DNA of 64,000 bases from JAJRVM01 sp963700515 (lineage in GTDB: Bacteria > Planctomycetota > Planctomycetia > Pirellulales > Pirellulaceae). Both the position numbers and the translations under genes were made by a program. Under the pieces are notes generated by a model, which ran no database searches, was not told where the DNA came from, and worked only from the letters and a program-made list of their open reading frames with translations. The stretch lies in contig CAVOXY010000050.1 of the NCBI GenBank assembly GCA_963700515.1, positions 62,001 to 126,000 on the forward strand. The letters are read 5' to 3'. Below, piece after piece: positions 48,741 through 58,476 of this stretch (position 1 is its first letter; every line of letters starts with the position of its first letter).

Positions 48741-48966
48741 GTTTCGTACTCCTCTCCTCCTGGTATGCTTTCAGCCACTCAAGAAGCCCGTCAAAGTCGC
48801 GGCCATCAAGCGTCCATTGCTCTTCTTCGATAAACTTTTGCGCTGGCGACGTGAAGTGGCTTGCTGTAACAATGATTCCTCTTGTTGCTCTTTCATGCGT
48901 CACAACGCCGTGTAGAGCACGGACGGGCATGACCCCCACTGGTATCACTGGACGCAATTCGGCCAA
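48736..48966 (-). pseudogene. C-terminal remnant of an Mrr-type restriction endonuclease
   Basis: About 75 residues with VIPVGVMPVRALHGVVTHER, then ATRGIIVTASHFTSPAQKFI and LDGRDFDGLLEWLKAY. This matches the C-terminal half of the Mrr_cat fold (hydrophobic strand, V-T-x-S-x-F-T, final W-L helix). The preceding catalytic part with D...QxK is absent: a stop in frame lies just upstream at the end of the GHKL gene. The frame then runs into the antitoxin gene without its own clear stop. It is best read as a fragment left by deletion or recombination. Confidence 0.6.
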
Positions 48967-48973
48967 GCTACGC

Positions 48974-50565
48974 TTAGCTCATCCTCGTCTCGGGTTTCCC
49001 ATTCTTCCGTTTCTCCCATTTCGCCGCTGTGCGCTGAATCTCGTCGTGATGGCGGAGCGTGCATTGCAGAACCTCCGTCATGGCTTTCGAGAATCGCCAC
49101 GACTGGTCGCCGCCGAAGATGTGGGCCAGTTCGTGCAGGTAGGTGCTGAAAGCCTCATGAAAACTGCCTTCGGCCAGCAGCCACCGTTTCAACGCGACGT
49201 AGGGCAAACGGTAATAGATCCTCAGCCCCCACGGCGTCGGCTGCGGGTTGGAGAGGCGGATGCAATTTGCCATGCCGCGCCAGACGCTCCGTTCGCTGGT
49301 GATCACGCGGCACGGCGGCAATGGGCCTTCGCCGAAAAAGCCCGGTAGGATTTGCTCGACCAACGATTCGAGTAGACCGATCCGCATGGCCTCGCGGCGG
49401 TCCGGCTCGCGGACCCGGACGAAACCGCCGTCCCGCTCGCAGGCATCTTCCAACCGCGGATACCCCAGCCGCGCGAAACCGTCCTGCACCAACCGATATC
49501 CGGGCGGCTGGTCCCGCAACCAGTCGAGCGCCTGCCGACGGCGGTTAAACGCGGCCAGTTCGCTGCGTTTGACTTGCTCGGCCACCAGCAGCTTCGGATA
49601 TTTGTTCCGCCAACGCCGCTCCTGCTCAGAATCCTCGGAAAGCCGTTTGGTCAAGGCCCGGATGATCGGATACCAGCAGTCGAAATCGTGTTGCTTTCGC
49701 GGATAGGAATACCAACGGCTCTTGAAGACTTCCAGGATCTCAAACGCGCAGGGTGCCGGAACCCGCCGGCTCACTCGCTCGATCACCTTCACCACATCCA
49801 TTCGGTAGAAGGAGTTTCGTTCGCGGTCGTTGAGGCGATGGTCGTGCTGCGCGATGACCAGCGGAAAGGAAAAGGAACCGAGGGCCTGGTAGCCCGCGAA
49901 GATGATCCCAGCCCCGCAATCGTCATAGGTTTGGGGAAACGAATACGGTTTGGGCCGCGAAGAGCGATGGTACACCGCGGTCGACGCATCGCTCCAAATC
50001 TCCTCGCCCAACAACGGGTTTTCCGGGTAGAAGAAACTTGCCAACGCGGATTCCAGAATCGCCGGATCCGAGAACGGGTGCAGTGCGAGCACCGTATCTT
50101 CGCGCGGCGCGGGTTGTTTCCACAGATGGTAAGCCAACGACGGCACCTTGCGTCCGTCGATGGTCATGTCGCTGACCACAACCTGCAGTTCCCAATCACG
50201 CGACGCCATCTCGATTTCCCAGTTGTGGTCGCGGATCGCGCACAGGGATGCGATTTTGAACCCCTCGCCGAAAAAGCCCGCAAATTCACCCGGTGCTCGC
50301 GTTTGGTGGAAGCTCCGATCGGCACCAGCCAGTCGTAGCTGAACCCGACGTCCCTTGCCCGCAGATAGAGGACGCCGTCTTCGAGCGAGTGGGAAAAACG
50401 CTCTTGCCACGCCCGGCAGCCCACCGCGTCATAGAAATTCTGCACCAGGTCGCGGAGCGCTTTGTAGCGGCTCCAGGCGACGGGATAGTCCAGGATCAGA
50501 TTCAGCGGAACGATCTTCGGCTCCGTCCCATTCTGGCCCACCAAATGTCGTCGGTTCGCTGGCAT
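48974..50565 (-). CDS. GHKL-type ATPase fused to HExxH metalloprotease-like domain (frameshift near 50295)
   Basis: About 530 residues from the ATG at 50565. The N-terminal part shows the GHKL (Bergerat) ATP-binding motifs: N-box LRDLVQNFYDAVG (Asn43, Asp46), G1 box RDVGFSYDWLVPIGASTK (Asp72, Gly74), and, after a one-base correction near 50295, the G2 lid PGEFAGFFGEGFKIASL. A middle region follows (HLWKQPAPREDTVLALHPFS). Near the C-terminus is STYLHELAHIFGGDQSWRFS, an HExxH zinc motif with a downstream acidic residue (KAMTEV) that could be the third ligand. I know of no named family with exactly this pair. It is upstream of the Mrr remnant and the antitoxin on the same strand, with 8 bases before the remnant. 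Confidence 0.72.
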
Positions 50566-51459
50566 GAGGAGGTTTCCGCAGGAATGCGAGTTCTCTGGAT
50601 TTGCTGTCAAGAGCTGCGCCAATACCGCCGGGAACTGGTGAGTTTGAGCCAAGAAGAGGCTCAAGGTATCCCCCCGCAGGCGTGCAGCGCCATGACGACG
50701 TAGGCGGTCCCGGCGTAGGCTGATGGAATTGCCGGAACCTGGGTAAATTGGGGTTGCTTGGAAATAGAAAGAATGTTGCGCTCCTTCGGGAATAGTCTCG
50801 GATCGAAATCCAGAAGCGAAGGAACGCAACAAGGCTACATCATTAACGAAAAGTCAGCGTTTTTTTCAAGTCACCTTCACGGACGGTGGTCGACACCCGC
50901 TACGGACGGTGGTCGACACCCACAGACAGAGTTGCCGACCGACAGAGTTGCCAGACAGAGTTGCAGACACCCAGCGTGCACAAGACAGCAGACAGAGTTG
51001 CAACAGAGTTGCAGACACCCAGCGTGCACAAGACAGTGCAACAAAGACAGAGTTGCAGACACCCAGGACAGAGTTGCAGACACCCAGCGAGTGCGGCGAG
51101 TAGTTGCAGGCGAGTTGCAAGAGGCGAGTTGCAGACACCCTAAGAGGCGAGTTGCGAGGCGAGTTGCAGACACCCACGAGGCGAGTTGCAGACACCCAGG
51201 ATTTGGTGCAGAATTTGGTGGACACTTGGTCACGGCCAGCGGCGCGGGGGTATGAGGGACGGCAGTACACCGGTCGTAGCACCTCCACAGCGGGGTATCG
51301 GTGACATACGTCTGTCACCGCAAACAGGCTTTTGCGACAAAATGACTCGTCTCGGCGCAAGTTGCCCCTAGAATTCCCTTGCCCAGGGGAACTCGGCCCT
51401 CTGATGATGAGCACGGATATGACAATACCAAGCGTGTGGCAGGCACAAAGGAGTAGCCG
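50566..51459. repeat. Intergenic region with irregular repeats of GTTGCAGACACCC
   Basis: The 13-mer GTTGCAGACACCC appears seven times between about 50959 and 51200, at irregular spacing of roughly 20 to 55 bases. Longer shared blocks such as AGCGTGCACAAGACAG occur twice, and truncated copies (GACAGAGTTGC, GAGGCGAGTTGC) lie between. The pattern fits repeated slippage or partial duplication rather than a CRISPR array. On the minus strand frames look Cys/Leu/Gln-rich through repetition only. The rest of the region shows no gene. Confidence 0.75.
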
Positions 51460-52828
51460 ATGCCTGGCCATGCGCGCAAGGATCTGGTGCGGGAAGGGGA
51501 AGTCGCCACCTATCACTGCTGGTCCCGCTGTGTCCAACGGTCCTTTCTCTGCGGCTTCGATCCGTTCACCGGACGGGACTTCAGCTATCGCCGTGGCTGG
51601 GCGGAAGATTTGCTGGCTTACCAGGCCGGCGTGTTTGCGGTCGACGTGGGCAACTACAATCTGCTGAGCAATCACGCGCATAACATCCTCCGCACACGCC
51701 CCGATATTGCCGCCACCTGGTCGCACGAAGAGCTGGCCCTGCGCTGGAAACTGGCCTGGCCGGAATTCCGCGACGGCCAGTGGGTCCGCGAACCGAAGGA
51801 CCAGGAAATCGAGGAGCTGCTGGGCCAGCCGGAGAAACTGGAATGGATCCGCCGCAACTTGAGTTCCCTCTCCTGGTTCATGGCCCGCTGGAAGGAGCCG
51901 ATCGCCAAAATCTGTAATAAGGAGATGGAAACTTCCGGGCCATTTTTGGGAGGCGCGATTCGGCTGCCGTGAATTGCTCGATGACGCGGCGGTGGCCAGC
52001 TGCAGCGTCTATGTGGATCTGAACCAACTGCGGGCGGGTCTGGCCGACTCGCTGGAAGAATCGCAGTATTCGGCCATCTGCCGACGGATCCTGGCGGCCA
52101 AGCAGCGGGAGGCGGAAGCGTCGCGGGAAGAGTTCGCGGAGGATGATCCGGACGGTCTGTATGCGTTCTCGCAGGCCGAGGCCGAGACGCTGTACGCCGA
52201 TTGCTGGCTCTCTCCGATTACCGCCGACGGCCCGCTGCTGACCGCCGATTCGCTGAGGCTGCCGTCGTTGGAACCGAGTCGTGCGCTGGACGTGCGGCCA
52301 GAGTCCTCGCAGCAAGCTGTGGTCGAGCAAGACACGAAGGTCGACGAGGGAAAGGAAGAGGTTGGCCATCGCTCACGGACCGGATGGCACCCGCCGCGGC
52401 GGGTGACGCACCGGATCGAAAACCCTCCGAGTGCGCCTGTCGCCGTCACGCCGACTGACGCGGCGACGAGCGTCGGACGCGGCGATTATGGACATTCCCT
52501 GGCCCGAGTATCTGCGGGTGGTGAAGGCGGTGGCCGCGCTCACCAGCACGGACCAGCAGCAGCTCCGCCGCTACCGCTACTGACCGCCGGCGAGCAGCTC
52601 GAAGAGGTGCTGACGCGTTGGGGTGTGAATCCGCAGGCGTGGCTGGTGCAGCTCGAACACTTGGACAACCGCTGCACGCGCGCCCTGGGCGCGGCGCACC
52701 GGATGGCTGAGCGAGCGGCGGAAGTGGCCCAGCGCTGGCTGCAGGGGATCAGACTCTGCCGCGAGATCTTTACCGATACCGATACCGATACGAATCCACC
52801 CGGCGCGAGTTCAGACGAGTTCACGTGA
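51460..52828 (+). CDS. RAYT-type (REP-associated, Y1 HUH) transposase, frameshifted
   Basis: Single-strand HUH transposase-like protein of the planctomycete RAYT group. The N-terminus shows ATYHCWSRCVQRSFLCGFDP and the HUH strand YNLLSNHAHNILRTRPD. The frame breaks near 51928 at a TTTTT run; reading TTTT gives SGPFWEARFGCRELLDDAAV and then CSVYVDLNQLRAGLADSLEE, the usual C-terminal phrase of this family. A further irregularity near 52470-52580 lies at the edge of a duplicated segment (IPWPEYLRVVKAV in another frame). The C-terminus is ALGAAHRMAERAAEVAQRWL. AAGGAG supports the ATG at 51460. It probably acts on nearby palindromic repeats, if active. Confidence 0.75.
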
Positions 52829-53071
52829 CGTACCAGCAGAGCTGACCCCGCTTCGCTGAGTCCGCACACGGGACTGCAGCGGGTCGAGTGACTTTTTTCC
52901 CCTCGATCAGCAGCCTCTGCGATCACCGTCTGCGCCGAGTCACCTCCCGCAACGCATCCCACCGCCTCGTTCGCCCCATTTTCGCCCCATCCGCCGTCTC
53001 CGAGCCCCTCTCTGCGCCGCTAGCTGAGCAAATCCCCCGCCGTGCCGGCCCCGCTGGCCAATCAATTTCTG
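52466..53071. repeat. Direct duplication, copy 1 (about 600 bp)
   Basis: Copy 1 covers the 3' end of the RAYT gene and the following 240 bases. Copy 2 lies at 55162-55759, in the same orientation, 2.69 kb away. They share long identical stretches and differ by scattered substitutions and a few small indels. The intervening segment holds the DUF418 gene. Confidence 0.88.
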
Positions 53072-53127
53072 GGTGTCTTCCCCTTGGCGCCCGCTGGCCA
53101 ATCAATTTCTGGGTGTCTTCCCCTTGG
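53051..53127. repeat. 40-bp tandem pair next to copy 1
   Basis: A 37-base unit beginning CCGCTGGCCAATCAATTTCT occurs at 53051-53087 and again at 53091-53127. Part of it (AATCAATTTCTGGGTGTCTT and the next bases) recurs at 55760-55785, exactly at the broken end of the IS91-type remnant. Confidence 0.88.
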
Positions 53128-53396
53128 TGTCTGGTGTCCCTTGGTGTCCCCTTGGTGCCAGCCGCATCAGCGTGACCGAGAAGGAACGGAACAAGCATGT
53201 AAAGATCGGGTCGAAGCTTATCAATAGGAACGCCCGCACCGGTCGAAGAACAACGATCCGCCGATGTCGGCAACACCGGCCGCCCTGCTTTCTTGCGGCG
53301 TGTGATATTGGTACCATGGGGACGCTTTCAGCGTCACTTAGTAACGTTATTCGCATACCGTGTTTCCCATACGTGTTTCCAATGAGGAGAGCCTGC

Positions 53397-54767
53397 ATGA
53401 GTGACGTGTCCGCTCCCGTCGCAGAGTCCGAATCTGTCCCCGAAAGGGTTCCGGTCTTTGCCCCCATCAGCCTTTCAGAACGTATCGCGTCGATCGACGT
53501 ACTGCGCGGTGTCGCGTTGCTCGGCATACTGTTGATGAACATCACAGCGTTTGGACTGCCGTTGGGCGCCTACAGCAATCCGGCGGTGAGTGGGGGTGCT
53601 GAGGGAGTGGATCTGGCGTCGTGGGTGGTGACCGAAACGTGCTTCGAAGGAACGTTTCGGACCATCTTCTCGATGCTGTTCGGTGCCGGTGTGTTACTGT
53701 TTATGACGCGTGCCGAGAAGAAATGCAACACGGTCAAGGCAGCAGACCTTTACTTTCGACGCAACGTCTGGTTGATCGTCTTTGGAGTGATCCACGCGTA
53801 CTTACTGCTCTGGATCGGCGAGATCCTGTATGGATACGGGGTCACAGCGCTGGTTCTGTTCGCATTTCGCAACATGGGCCCTCGCAAGCTGCTCATCGCG
53901 GGGCTGCTCGTGCTCGCCGTATTGGTGCCAAAACGAATTCATCACGCCCAGAAAGTCTCCGAGACCTACGACAAATACGTTGTGGCTCAAGCTGCAATGG
54001 AACGCGGACAAGTACCTACGCCACAACAGCTGGACGCCATATCGGCATGGCGGGCGGAGGAGGTCCTTTTCAGGCCGACGCCGGATGACGTCAAACAAGA
54101 GATTGACCTGCACTTGTCCGACTATTGGACGAATCTTACCGGACTGGCTTCTATCAATGTTTTGGTTCAGGCGAATTACTACTACCTGTGGAACTTCTGG
54201 GACTGCCTGGGTGCGATGTTTGTTGGATTGGCCTTGTTCAAATTCGGCGTCTTTTCGGTCGAGCGTCCCTACGCGCTCTACGTCTCGATGGTGTTGATTG
54301 GCTACGGAATCGGCTTGACGGTGAACATTCTCGAGACGAAGTACATTATCGATAGCGGGTTCGATATGATGGCGTTCAATAGGGCCCACTATACTTACGA
54401 TCTGGGACGGTTGGCGATGACCGCTGGTCACATCGGTGTCGTCATGTTGATCTGCAAAGGTCAAGTGCTATCGTGGTTGCGAATGTCGCTGGCCGCTGTC
54501 GGTCGCATGGCCTTGACCAACTACATTATGCACACATTGATCTGCGTGACGTTCTTCTCCGGATTTGGTTTTGGCATGTATGCCCAACTGCAACGTCACC
54601 AGCTCTATTACGTAGTCTTATCGATCTGGATCCTGCAGCTGATCGTCAGCCCGATCTGGTTGAGCATCTTCCAATGTGGACCGTTGGAGTGGATGTGGCG
54701 CAGTCTGACGTACTGGAGAATGCAGCCAATGCTTCGCCACAAGGAAGTCGCAGAGGCCGTGCTGTGA
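53397..54767 (+). CDS. DUF418 polytopic membrane protein
   Basis: 456 residues; GAGGAG 8 bases before the ATG at 53397. After a polar leader the protein shows the DUF418 opening RIASIDVLRGVALLGILLMN, then TFRTIFSMLFGAGVLLFMTR and YFRRNVWLIVFGVIHAYLLL. About ten helices follow, ending in the family's C-terminal signature: RMSLAAVGRMALTNYIMHTL, and GPLEWMWRSLTYWRMQPM. Family members are inner-membrane proteins, possibly transporters or acyl-transfer-like proteins, of unproven function. The gene sits between two direct repeats and may have been mobilised or duplicated with them. The frame is intact. Confidence 0.92.
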   Translation: MSDVSAPVAESESVPERVPVFAPISLSERIASIDVLRGVALLGILLMNITAFGLPLGAYSNPAVSGGAEGVDLASWVVTETCFEGTFRTIFSMLFGAGVLLFMTRAEKKCNTVKAADLYFRRNVWLIVFGVIHAYLLLWIGEILYGYGVTALVLFAFRNMGPRKLLIAGLLVLAVLVPKRIHHAQKVSETYDKYVVAQAAMERGQVPTPQQLDAISAWRAEEVLFRPTPDDVKQEIDLHLSDYWTNLTGLASINVLVQANYYYLWNFWDCLGAMFVGLALFKFGVFSVERPYALYVSMVLIGYGIGLTVNILETKYIIDSGFDMMAFNRAHYTYDLGRLAMTAGHIGVVMLICKGQVLSWLRMSLAAVGRMALTNYIMHTLICVTFFSGFGFGMYAQLQRHQLYYVVLSIWILQLIVSPIWLSIFQCGPLEWMWRSLTYWRMQPMLRHKEVAEAVL

Positions 54768-55108
54768 TCAGAGCCGTCGGCCAAAAACCGTCCCACTTGA
54801 ACGGCGTTTTCTGCCGAGAACAAGGCCGAGTTGCGGAGTATCGTCACTGAATTCGGAAATGGGGAGTAGTACATTTTTGCCGAATGGCTGGGCAGATTAG
54901 GCAACAAGATCATCTCCGAATTCTACCCGCTGTGGTGTACCACTCATGGTCACTGCGCTAGCTGCTGACCTCATTGTCTATCTTCTGTGCTTTGCCACAG
55001 TAAATGTACCACTCCCCATTTTCACGGTATCGATGGCGGTCCTCATGGGAGCCAGTGCCCTGCTGTTCGGGGCAGCAATGGGCGGGCGGTCAAGCCTAAC
55101 CCAGGCGA
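54768..55108. other. Intergenic region between DUF418 gene and duplication copy 2
   Basis: About 340 bases. A short frame at 54946-55100 would encode two hydrophobic stretches (LIVYLLCFATVNVPLP and VSMAVLMGASALLFGAAMG). It has no ribosome-binding site and runs into the duplicated segment, so I do not call it a gene. Confidence 0.4.
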
Positions 55109-55516
55109 ATGAAGGCGAAGCTCCCTCGCAGCTTTGCGTCGTCAGGTCGACCGCGACCGCCACGAGCGTCGGACGCGGCAATAATGGATATTCCCTGGCC
55201 CGAGTATCTGCGTGTGGTGAACGCGGTGGCCGCGCTCACCAGCACGAACCAGCAGAGCTCCGCCGCTACCGCTATGACCGCCGGAGAGCAGCTCGAAGAG
55301 ACGTTGACGCGTTGGGGTGTGAATCCCCAGGCGTGGCTCGGGCAGCTCGAACTCTTCGACAACCGCTGCACGCGTGCCCTGGGCGCGGCGCACCGGATGG
55401 CTGAGCGAGCGGCGGACATGGCCCACCGCTGGCTGCAGGGGATCAGACTCTGCCGCGAGATCTTTACCGATACCGATACGACTCCACCCGGTGCGCGTTC
55501 AGACGAGTTCACGTGA
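55109..55516 (+). pseudogene. Duplicated C-terminal fragment of the RAYT transposase (within copy 2)
   Basis: 136 residues whose body (IPWPEYLRVVNAVAALTSTN, then RWGVNPQAWLGQLELFDNRC and AHRMAERAADMAHRWLQGIR) matches the C-terminal part of the transposase at 51460-52828. It lacks the whole HUH catalytic half. It is the coding portion of duplication copy 2 (55162-55759). The frame is cleaner here than in copy 1 and shows what the C-terminus should look like. Confidence 0.8.
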
Positions 55517-55759
55517 CGTACCAGCAGAGCTGACCTCGCGTCGCTGAGTCCGCACACCGGACTGCAGCGGGCCGAGCGGCTTTTTCCCCCTCGATCAGCA
55601 CCCTCTGCGATCAGCGTCTGCGTCCAGTCACCTCCCGCAACGCATCCCACCGCCTCGTTCGCCCCATTTTCGCCCCCTCCGCCGTCTGCGAGTCCCTACT
55701 TGCGCCGCTAGTTGGGCAAATCTCCCGCCATGCCGCCCCCGCTGACCAATCAATTTCTG
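55162..55759. repeat. Direct duplication, copy 2
   Basis: Second copy of the 52466-53071 segment, ending at ACCAATCAATTTCTG where it abuts a further copy of AATCAATTTCTGGGTGTCTT and the broken IS91-type transposase. Confidence 0.88.
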
Positions 55760-55789
55760 AATCAATTTCTGGGTGTCTTCCCCTTCTGC

Positions 55790-56430
55790 GTGGAAGTTGC
55801 GGCGCGGGCCGCCCCGCAAGTCCGCACTGGCCGGGCCGGGGAAACGGCCGCACTGGTCCTTCTCCGCGTGGTAGACCACCGAGCCGTCGTCGGTCAGTCG
55901 CACGACTCGGGCCAAGCGGAAAGGACAGCGCATCATGTACTGGGCCAACCGTTCCAGACCCTCGGTGTCGCGCGGCGCGAGGTAGACGCTGTTGTCCACG
56001 CTGAACCCTGAGTGGGGCCAGGACCGCATGTGGTCCACGGTCTGCTGATCGATCTTGCCCACCGCCACCAACAGCTCGAAGACCTTGGTCTGCCACGTCG
56101 TGAGCAACTTATCCGAATCGATCTTGGGCCGGCAAAGGAACGTGCTGTTGGGCAAGAACGCGCCGTCGGTCGTAATCGCGTGGATGTGTGGGTGGAGATG
56201 GACCAGCTCGTCGAACGTCTGAGTACGGAAGCGAATATCAGGTGGATACTCAGTTTCCTGGAGCAGTTCACGCGGACCAGGCAATTTGGCAGCTCTGGAC
56301 CGCGCACGTCGGCGCAGGTGTTGTTGTACCGCGACCGTGAACTGAACTGCTTGTCCGGCCGCCGAGGGTGAAATCGAGTCGAACTGACCCACGAAGAGGT
56401 CAGGGCCTCCGCCGGTGACGAGACGCAAAC
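55790..56430 (-). pseudogene. Remnant of an IS91-type (Y2 HUH) transposase
   Basis: About 210 residues of a rolling-circle transposase. The diagnostic part is FDELVHLHPHIHAITTDGAF, containing the H-x-H metal site, followed by HSGFSVDNSVYLAPRDTEGL and MMRCPFRLARVVRLTDDGSV, then VVYHAEKDQCGRFPGPASA. The sequence stops being transposase-like after GGPRRNF, where it joins the repeat at 55760-55785. The N-terminal zinc-binding region and the C-terminal tyrosine motif are missing, and the first part seems spread over two frames near 56250. It is a dead fragment. Confidence 0.75.
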
Positions 56431-56528
56431 CACATCGAAATCCAAGACCGCCGCGGGACGACGCTTCAGGATGGCACGTCGTCCCGGCGGCGGACTCGCT
56501 TTGCCGGGAGGGCGAAGCGGGGGTGAGA

Positions 56529-56763
56529 TTACTGTGTTCCCGGAATGATATTCGGGATAGGTTCCATGCCGGAAGCGTCCATCGTCATGCCGGGCATCAT
56601 GGCCGAACCGCAATCCGAATCGTACATCGGTGCGCAGGGAGGAGCGCACGGCTCACATTCGACTCCACGGTTCCGCAGGCACCAACTGGAAGGTCCCCGG
56701 CATCCGCCGACAGCTACCGCCGTCAGAACTAATACACATGTGACAATCGTGCAGCCTCTTCAT
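56529..56763 (-). CDS. Small Cys/Met-rich lipoprotein (one indel near 56755)
   Basis: With one C removed near 56755 the gene reads MKRCTIVTCVLVLTAVAVGG followed by a lipobox Cys, then SSWCLRNRGVECEPCAPPC and DSDCGSAMMPGMTMDASG, ending at TAA 56529-56531. That is about 77 residues with a convincing lipoprotein signal (T-A-V-A-V-G-G-C), then a Cys-rich and a Met-rich part. Without the correction the ATG frame ends early and the signal is lost. GGAG lies upstream of the ATG at 56763. A metal-binding role is possible from composition; no family is recognised. Confidence 0.65.
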
Positions 56764-57134
56764 CGCATACTTCTCCGCACGGGCAACATGCATTAACCAC
56801 GGGGACTGTGGGCCTGAAAACTCTACACCACGTGTTACGATGTGCAAATTCAACTGTTGATTTTTTTCCACATTTATCCTGCCTTGCCTCACCACACTAC
56901 GTTGAAAAGGTGGTACATTTTCACAGTCGGTCAGTGGCCGTTTGTTTTGCCACGGGCCCATGAAGACGACCCTCGGGAACGTCGCGTGGATGCCGTGCGG
57001 TCGCTACGTAGGTGGTTGGCGGTCCCGCGGCGCAGGAGATCCGCGTGGCCCCAGCCCGGTTACGCGGCACGGTGCCTCTTCTCAACCAATACAACCAATA
57101 CAACCAGTCAACACCCCCCATGTACTGCTTACCG
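56764..57134. other. Divergent intergenic region
   Basis: About 370 bases upstream of both the lipoprotein and the hydrolase genes, unusually A/T-rich in its middle (56830-56940) compared with neighbours. Promoters are likely here. The frame is open into it from the hydrolase gene, but the composition is not coding-like. A short CAATACAAC direct repeat lies near 57088-57107. Confidence 0.4.
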
Positions 57135-58236
57135 ATGAAAGTTCTGACGCGTGACGGCAGCGTATCCGCGGGATGTGCGGGTTCGATTAATCGTGATCTT
57201 TCCGGAGGGGCCCTGCGACTTCCGGCCACGCGAACCGGTGGTGCGCGAGTTTGTGCCGCCGTATTTGCCGCCCTGGCCTGGTGGATAATGGCGGCGCCCG
57301 TCGTGGCGGCAGATTCCTGTGGCGATCGCCTGCAAGACGAGATTTGGCTGGTCTCGGCCAGGCAAGTCGGCTGTGTTCAATCTGGCGAAGCTCCACCGCT
57401 GCAAGCGCAGCGATATCGCAGCGAGACGGGTTGGGAAGCAGTTGAGGTGGGGGAGATTTATCAACCTGCGGCGCCGGATCAGATCGTCGTGGTCTACGTG
57501 CACGGGAATCGTGTAGCCAGCAATGAAGTGGCTGGTTGTGAAGGCCGTTACGTCTATCGGCTGCTCACAGCGCAGGTCGACGATCCGGTTTCCCTCCGTT
57601 TTGTCATCTGGTCATGGCCTAGTGCTCAGGTGCAAGGTCAATTGCGCGATGTGCGCGTCAAGGCTCAGCGAACGGATCTGGGAGGCTACTGTCTGGGTTG
57701 GTTCCTGACGCAGTTCCCGGAACAGCAACGTGTGAGTTTGCTCGGTTACAGCTTTGGCGCACGCATCGCTACGGGTGCCCTGCACTTGATTGGAGGTGGT
57801 CAGATTGCCGGGCGCTCGCTGCCTCCTCACGATGGCGGGACACATCATGCGCGTGTCGTCTTGTTGGCGGCCGCGTTACACAACAATTGGCTCCGCCCAG
57901 GTTGCTACCACGAGCATGCCTTGGCCCACACCGATTACCTGCTGAACCTGTACGATTGCTGTGATCCGGTGCTCAAGTGGTATCCCAAGTTGTACAAGCG
58001 TTCCCATACTCAGGCGTTGGGGTTTTCCGGTATGTATACGGGAGGCCTCGGGCGACGTTGCTCAAGCGATTGAACAACGCGATGTCTGCAGCGTTGTTGA
58101 GCGATCGCATGCCGCCATCCATTACTTTGCCAACAGTGGACTCCGGCAGCGCATGCAGCAGATTCTCTTCTGGCACGCAATCGACGGCGAGCAGTTTGTT
58201 GGAAAAGCCCGCCAGCCGTCGTTGAAAGAAGGGTGA
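57135..58236 (+). CDS. Secreted alpha/beta-hydrolase-like protein (frameshift near 58045)
   Basis: About 366 residues. A long leader precedes the hydrophobic signal VCAAVFAALAWWIMAAPVVA. The hydrolase core has strand DQIVVVYVHGNRVASNEVAG with the HG oxyanion loop, FVIWSWPS, and the nucleophile elbow RVSLLGYSFGARIATGALHL (G-x-S-x-G with Ser in GYSFG). After YPKLYKRSHTQALGFSGMYT the frame changes near 58045 and continues with DVAQAIEQRDVCSVVERSHA, ending at 58236. The ATG at 57135 is chosen; upstream Mets lie in A/T-rich non-coding-like DNA. It may be an esterase or lipase-like protein; substrate unknown. Confidence 0.78.
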
Positions 58237-58476
58237 ACGGGTTCGGATTTCCCCGCGATCGACTTCATCTGCTGTCAGCGTCTCCTCCATGGCCGAATCG
58301 GCACCTGGACGCTACGATGATCGCAGCGACGATGAGCAACGGGTCGCGGTCGATGCCACGGGTTGGTCGATCCCGCATCGGTGGCCGCCACCCATGCGAT
58401 ACGCGTGGCCCCTGCTTTCGGTTGCCCGTTGACCGCTTCCATAACTTTTTCGGACCGATGATCGGTGCAAGGTTCC

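Noticed and set aside
50950..51200. CRISPR array
   Set aside because: The repeated 13-mer is too short, spacers vary from about 8 to 40 bases and are themselves related, and there are no cas genes.
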